From NCBI GenBank assembly GCA_965660145.1, contig CBFHYX010000006.1, positions 62,001-126,000 on the forward strand: 64,000 bases of DNA. The letters are read 5' to 3'. Below are positions 62,381 through 64,000 of this stretch, one piece after another (position 1 is the first letter of the stretch; each line of letters starts with the position of its first letter). A model generated the notes under the pieces. That model did no database searches and had not been told where the DNA came from. It saw nothing but the letters and a program-made list of their open reading frames with translations. This DNA is from JABURQ01 sp029243145 (GTDB lineage Bacteria; Planctomycetota; Planctomycetia; Planctomycetales; Planctomycetaceae). The position numbers and the translations under genes were made by a program.

Positions 62381-62838
62381 CTGAACACTCAACAGCCGTT
62401 TCAAGATGTCAAGATTCGGAAATTTGGGGACACACCTTGACCGAATGTTGACCGAATGTTGACCAAATCTTGAACCAAATGTTGCCGAATCTTGATTCCA
62501 AATCTTCCATACCCTTGAGTAAGGTGTTGTCTCTCAGCGGTTTGTGTCGATCTTCATTATGAGAGTGAGTAGGGCAATTTATACAGACGTACCTTCCACG
62601 TCACGCGAGATCGCCTCCTTTCTCACGTTGCAGCGGTCGTCATTCTTCAACACGCGATTCGTTTTTGATACGCCAGTGCGCATGCTCACCCCGCGTTGCG
62701 GTCAGAGCATGGCACCCAACTCTCATAAACCGGTTGTCATGACGTTTAAATTGCCAAAGATCGAGTCGCCTGTCGGCGAACCACGAACGCTAACTCTGGT
62801 ACGGCATGATCGGCAAGATCATTATTTGACGCAAAGCC
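62381..62838 (-). repeat. 460-bp dispersed repeat, copy B (inverted)
   Basis: About 458 bp matching the reverse complement of 43099-43559. The same conserved blocks appear in order, including the hairpin core CCCCGCGTTGCGGT (62690s). Its tandem array (62437-62504) has six units where copy A has five. Middle portion (62505-62570) is the least conserved. The end GACGCAAAGCC lies in a GACGCAAAG-family repeat. Confidence 0.85.
62437..62504 (-). repeat. Six tandem 10-13-nt iteron-like units inside copy B
   Basis: TTGACCGAATG, TTGACCGAATG, TTGACCAAATC, TTGAACCAAATG, TTGCCGAATC, TTGATTCCAAATC run end to end. The corresponding array in copy A (43447-43504) has five units. Unit count and sequence drift between copies point to expansion or contraction. 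Confidence 0.75.
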
Positions 62839-62864
62839 GTCGAGACGCGAAGCAACGCAAAGAG
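62828..62864 (+). repeat. Dispersed 'GACGCAAAG' short repeat, copy 3
   Basis: Starts GACGCAAAGCCGTCGAGACG and ends CGCAAAGAGC. It closely matches the copy at 10331, and overlaps the edge of the 460-bp repeat. Confidence 0.65.
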
Positions 62865-62920
62865 CTTCATACTGTTATTGGGTGGCACTGGTCGGCTTGT
62901 CCACCAGTGTGAAAAAGACT

Positions 62921-62951
62921 CACGCAGAGGCGCGAAGACGCAGAGGAAGAG
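62921..62951 (+). repeat. Dispersed 'GACGCAAAG'-type short repeat, copy 4
   Basis: CACGCAGAGGCGCGAAGACG followed by CAGAGGAAGAG; a diverged member of the same family 60 bp after copy 3. Confidence 0.5.
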
Positions 62952-63106
62952 ATTTGATAAGATGAAGGCAGGAGGATCATAGCCCTCGTGCGCAAGCACG
63001 TGGGATGCTTGCGATCAACATTCACCATCGTACTGGAAGAAGTCGAACACAGAATTGTAGGTTGATTTAGTCGAGCGAAGCGAGCCGTAACCCAACAATC
63101 ATGCTG

Positions 63107-63158
63107 TGTGGATTCAATCACATGCTCTCGCTTGCGTGAGCATGTGATTGAATCCACA
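63107..63158. repeat. Long perfect hairpin with 21-bp arms
   Basis: Arms 63107-63127 and 63138-63158 are perfectly complementary over 21 bp (TGTGGATTCAATCACATGCTC and its complement), with a 10-base loop that itself can pair as CGC/GCG. The inner part, ATGCTC...GAGCAT, recurs as the hairpin core in both copies of the 460-bp repeat. No T-run follows, so it is unlikely to be a simple terminator. Confidence 0.8.
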
Positions 63159-63311
63159 AATACGTGAGCCACGTGTCCCCGCCAGCGAGGAAATAGCCAC
63201 CCGGCCGTTGTCCGAGAGAGCGTTCTTGAGACTCCTCTTGACGTGAACCTGTTTTTTCTTTGCATCATGAAGTGATTCCTCACTCCGACTCAGTGACCAA
63301 AGGAGTTCTTC

Positions 63312-64000
63312 ATGTGCTGCATCATGCCTCGGGTAGAATACGTTTCTGACACGAGCATTTTTGCTCGCTTCATCGAAAAGGGAGAGCAGATTCTGGTTTA
63401 CAGCATGAAGGTCGGAGCGCAGGAGGATATCGCCATGATCTTGCCGATCCCCGTCGCCCGTAACTCGGGTGAGAAGGCGGTTTCGTTCATCAATCTGGAG
63501 AAGTACCCCGATTTTTTCAAAGATATGAGTAAGGGGTTTATTACAAAGTTACGCGGCAAGGGGGGAGGAGGTGGGTTTGGTGGTCCTCCTCCTACAAAGC
63601 CGAAACTTGCAATTGTCAAAGTGGGCCAGTTTGAGGCGTCCTACGTGCCGACCATCAACGATTTTGATCGTCTCGACGAACGGTTTCGTTTACCCGAAAA
63701 TACGTGGGATGCGATTCCTGCTTACAAAAAGTATGGCTTCGTGGTTTTTAAAATGTCATCAATAGCGAAAGCCGAGACCGACGAGAAGGCCAAGACGACA
63801 GAGCATGCCTACCACCCGATGGCGTTTCGATTTCCGTCCCTCAACCGCAGTCGATTGTACTTTCCGACCGTCCATATTCATGATGGAGAGATACACGACA
63901 AAGAAGAATTCGATCACGCCCTTTATTGCCAGGTAACGGGGGGAGATCACAGCAGTCTCGCCAGTCGTCTCGAATCGGAACAACTCGCCAGCGCATTCAT
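63312..64000 (+). CDS. Unrecognised protein with Gly/Pro-rich linker, partial
   Basis: Starts at ATG 63312 with AGGAG at 63301-63305 and stays open to the right edge (229 codons visible, no stop). The N-terminus MCCIMPRVEYVSDTSIFARF is followed by GEQILVYSMKVGAQEDIAMI and LPIPVARNSGEKAVSFINLE. A low-complexity linker RGKGGGGGFGGPPPTKPK (about residues 76-93) separates this from a second segment with VGQFEASYVPTINDFDRLDE, HPMAFRFPSLNRSRLYFPTV and DKEEFDHALYCQV. No signal peptide is seen. 'MILPIPV' loosely recalls DUF2330-type proteins, but I cannot assign a family. The clear ribosome binding site and sustained open frame make it real. Confidence 0.8.
   Translation, partial: MCCIMPRVEYVSDTSIFARFIEKGEQILVYSMKVGAQEDIAMILPIPVARNSGEKAVSFINLEKYPDFFKDMSKGFITKLRGKGGGGGFGGPPPTKPKLAIVKVGQFEASYVPTINDFDRLDERFRLPENTWDAIPAYKKYGFVVFKMSSIAKAETDEKAKTTEHAYHPMAFRFPSLNRSRLYFPTVHIHDGEIHDKEEFDHALYCQVTGGDHSSLASRLESEQLASAF

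Larger units (their letters stand above)
62144..63311. other. Gene-free repeat-rich region
   Basis: About 1.17 kb with no supportable gene. It holds, in order: a 77-nt nested hairpin (62194-62270), the inverted copy B of the 460-bp repeat (62381-62838), GACGCAAAG-family repeats (62828, 62921), a CACTGGT/ACCAGTG stem (62886-62909), and a long perfect hairpin (63107-63158). Short open frames inside it overlap these repeats and lack family character. Confidence 0.7.

Noticed and set aside
62437..62504. CRISPR-like array
   Set aside because: Units are 10-13 nt and contiguous, without spacers; no cas genes are present.

Overview
The window reads as chromosomal DNA of a planctomycete (Planctomycetota, probably order Planctomycetales). 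The evidence is a DUF1559 prepilin-like protein, two secreted formylglycine-type sulfatases, two secreted PQQ-type beta-propeller proteins, an HU protein with a proline-rich tail, small planctomycete-style exported proteins, and many short genes preceded by weak or absent ribosome binding sites. Base composition is near 50 percent G+C, apart from an AT-rich island at 10.3-11.85 kb. No tRNA, rRNA, CRISPR array or prophage was recognised.

Layout. 0-8 kb: an edge-truncated Old Yellow Enzyme, a renalase-like FAD enzyme, a short-chain dehydrogenase, a secreted M14 carboxypeptidase, a broken GT39-type membrane glycosyltransferase, a small membrane protein with nadD, mobA and a YkgJ-type cysteine cluster protein. 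8-16.5 kb: HU, a 73-aa exported protein, pyrD, an AT-rich island with two membrane-protein genes broken at homopolymers and bracketed by inverted short repeats, DUF2293, a cysteine-rich secreted protein, a nitrilase-family amidohydrolase, a DUF1559 gene with a frameshift at its prepilin cleavage motif, a small molybdopterin-domain protein and a RelE/ParE-type toxin-antitoxin pair. 16.5-29 kb: housekeeping genes priA, rpsB-tsf (with a structured spacer), purH, and a leftward run rpe - dead histidine phosphatase - accD - Ser/Thr kinase - UvrD-type helicase. 29-40.9 kb: secreted and envelope functions (two PQQ propellers, an NfeD/ClpP-class membrane protease, a sulfamidase-like sulfatase, a GT2 glycosyltransferase, a PIG-L deacetylase, an FKBP prolyl isomerase).

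41-52.7 kb: lysS, a truncated Y1 (REP-associated type) transposase beside a dispersed 460-bp repeat, an FtsQ-like protein, a glycerophosphodiesterase, birA directly after pyruvate carboxylase (its likely substrate), DAHP synthase and an arylsulfatase. 53-62.1 kb: a co-directional cluster of a MarR regulator, an oversized TolC-like lipoprotein, an EF-hand HlyD-type adaptor, a MacB-type ATPase and a permease, which together form a complete tripartite efflux or export machine, followed by an FAD oxidoreductase. 62.1-63.3 kb: a gene-free stretch packed with hairpins and repeats, including the inverted second copy of the 460-bp element. The right edge cuts an unrecognised gene.

The most unusual items are the inverted 460-bp non-coding repeat pair with tandem 10-13-nt units, the MarR/TolC/HlyD-EF-hand/MacB operon, the frameshifted island at 10.3-11.85 kb, the DUF1559 TTT-TAA frameshift, the catalytically dead phosphatase coupled to rpe, and the alternative hairpins between rpsB and tsf.
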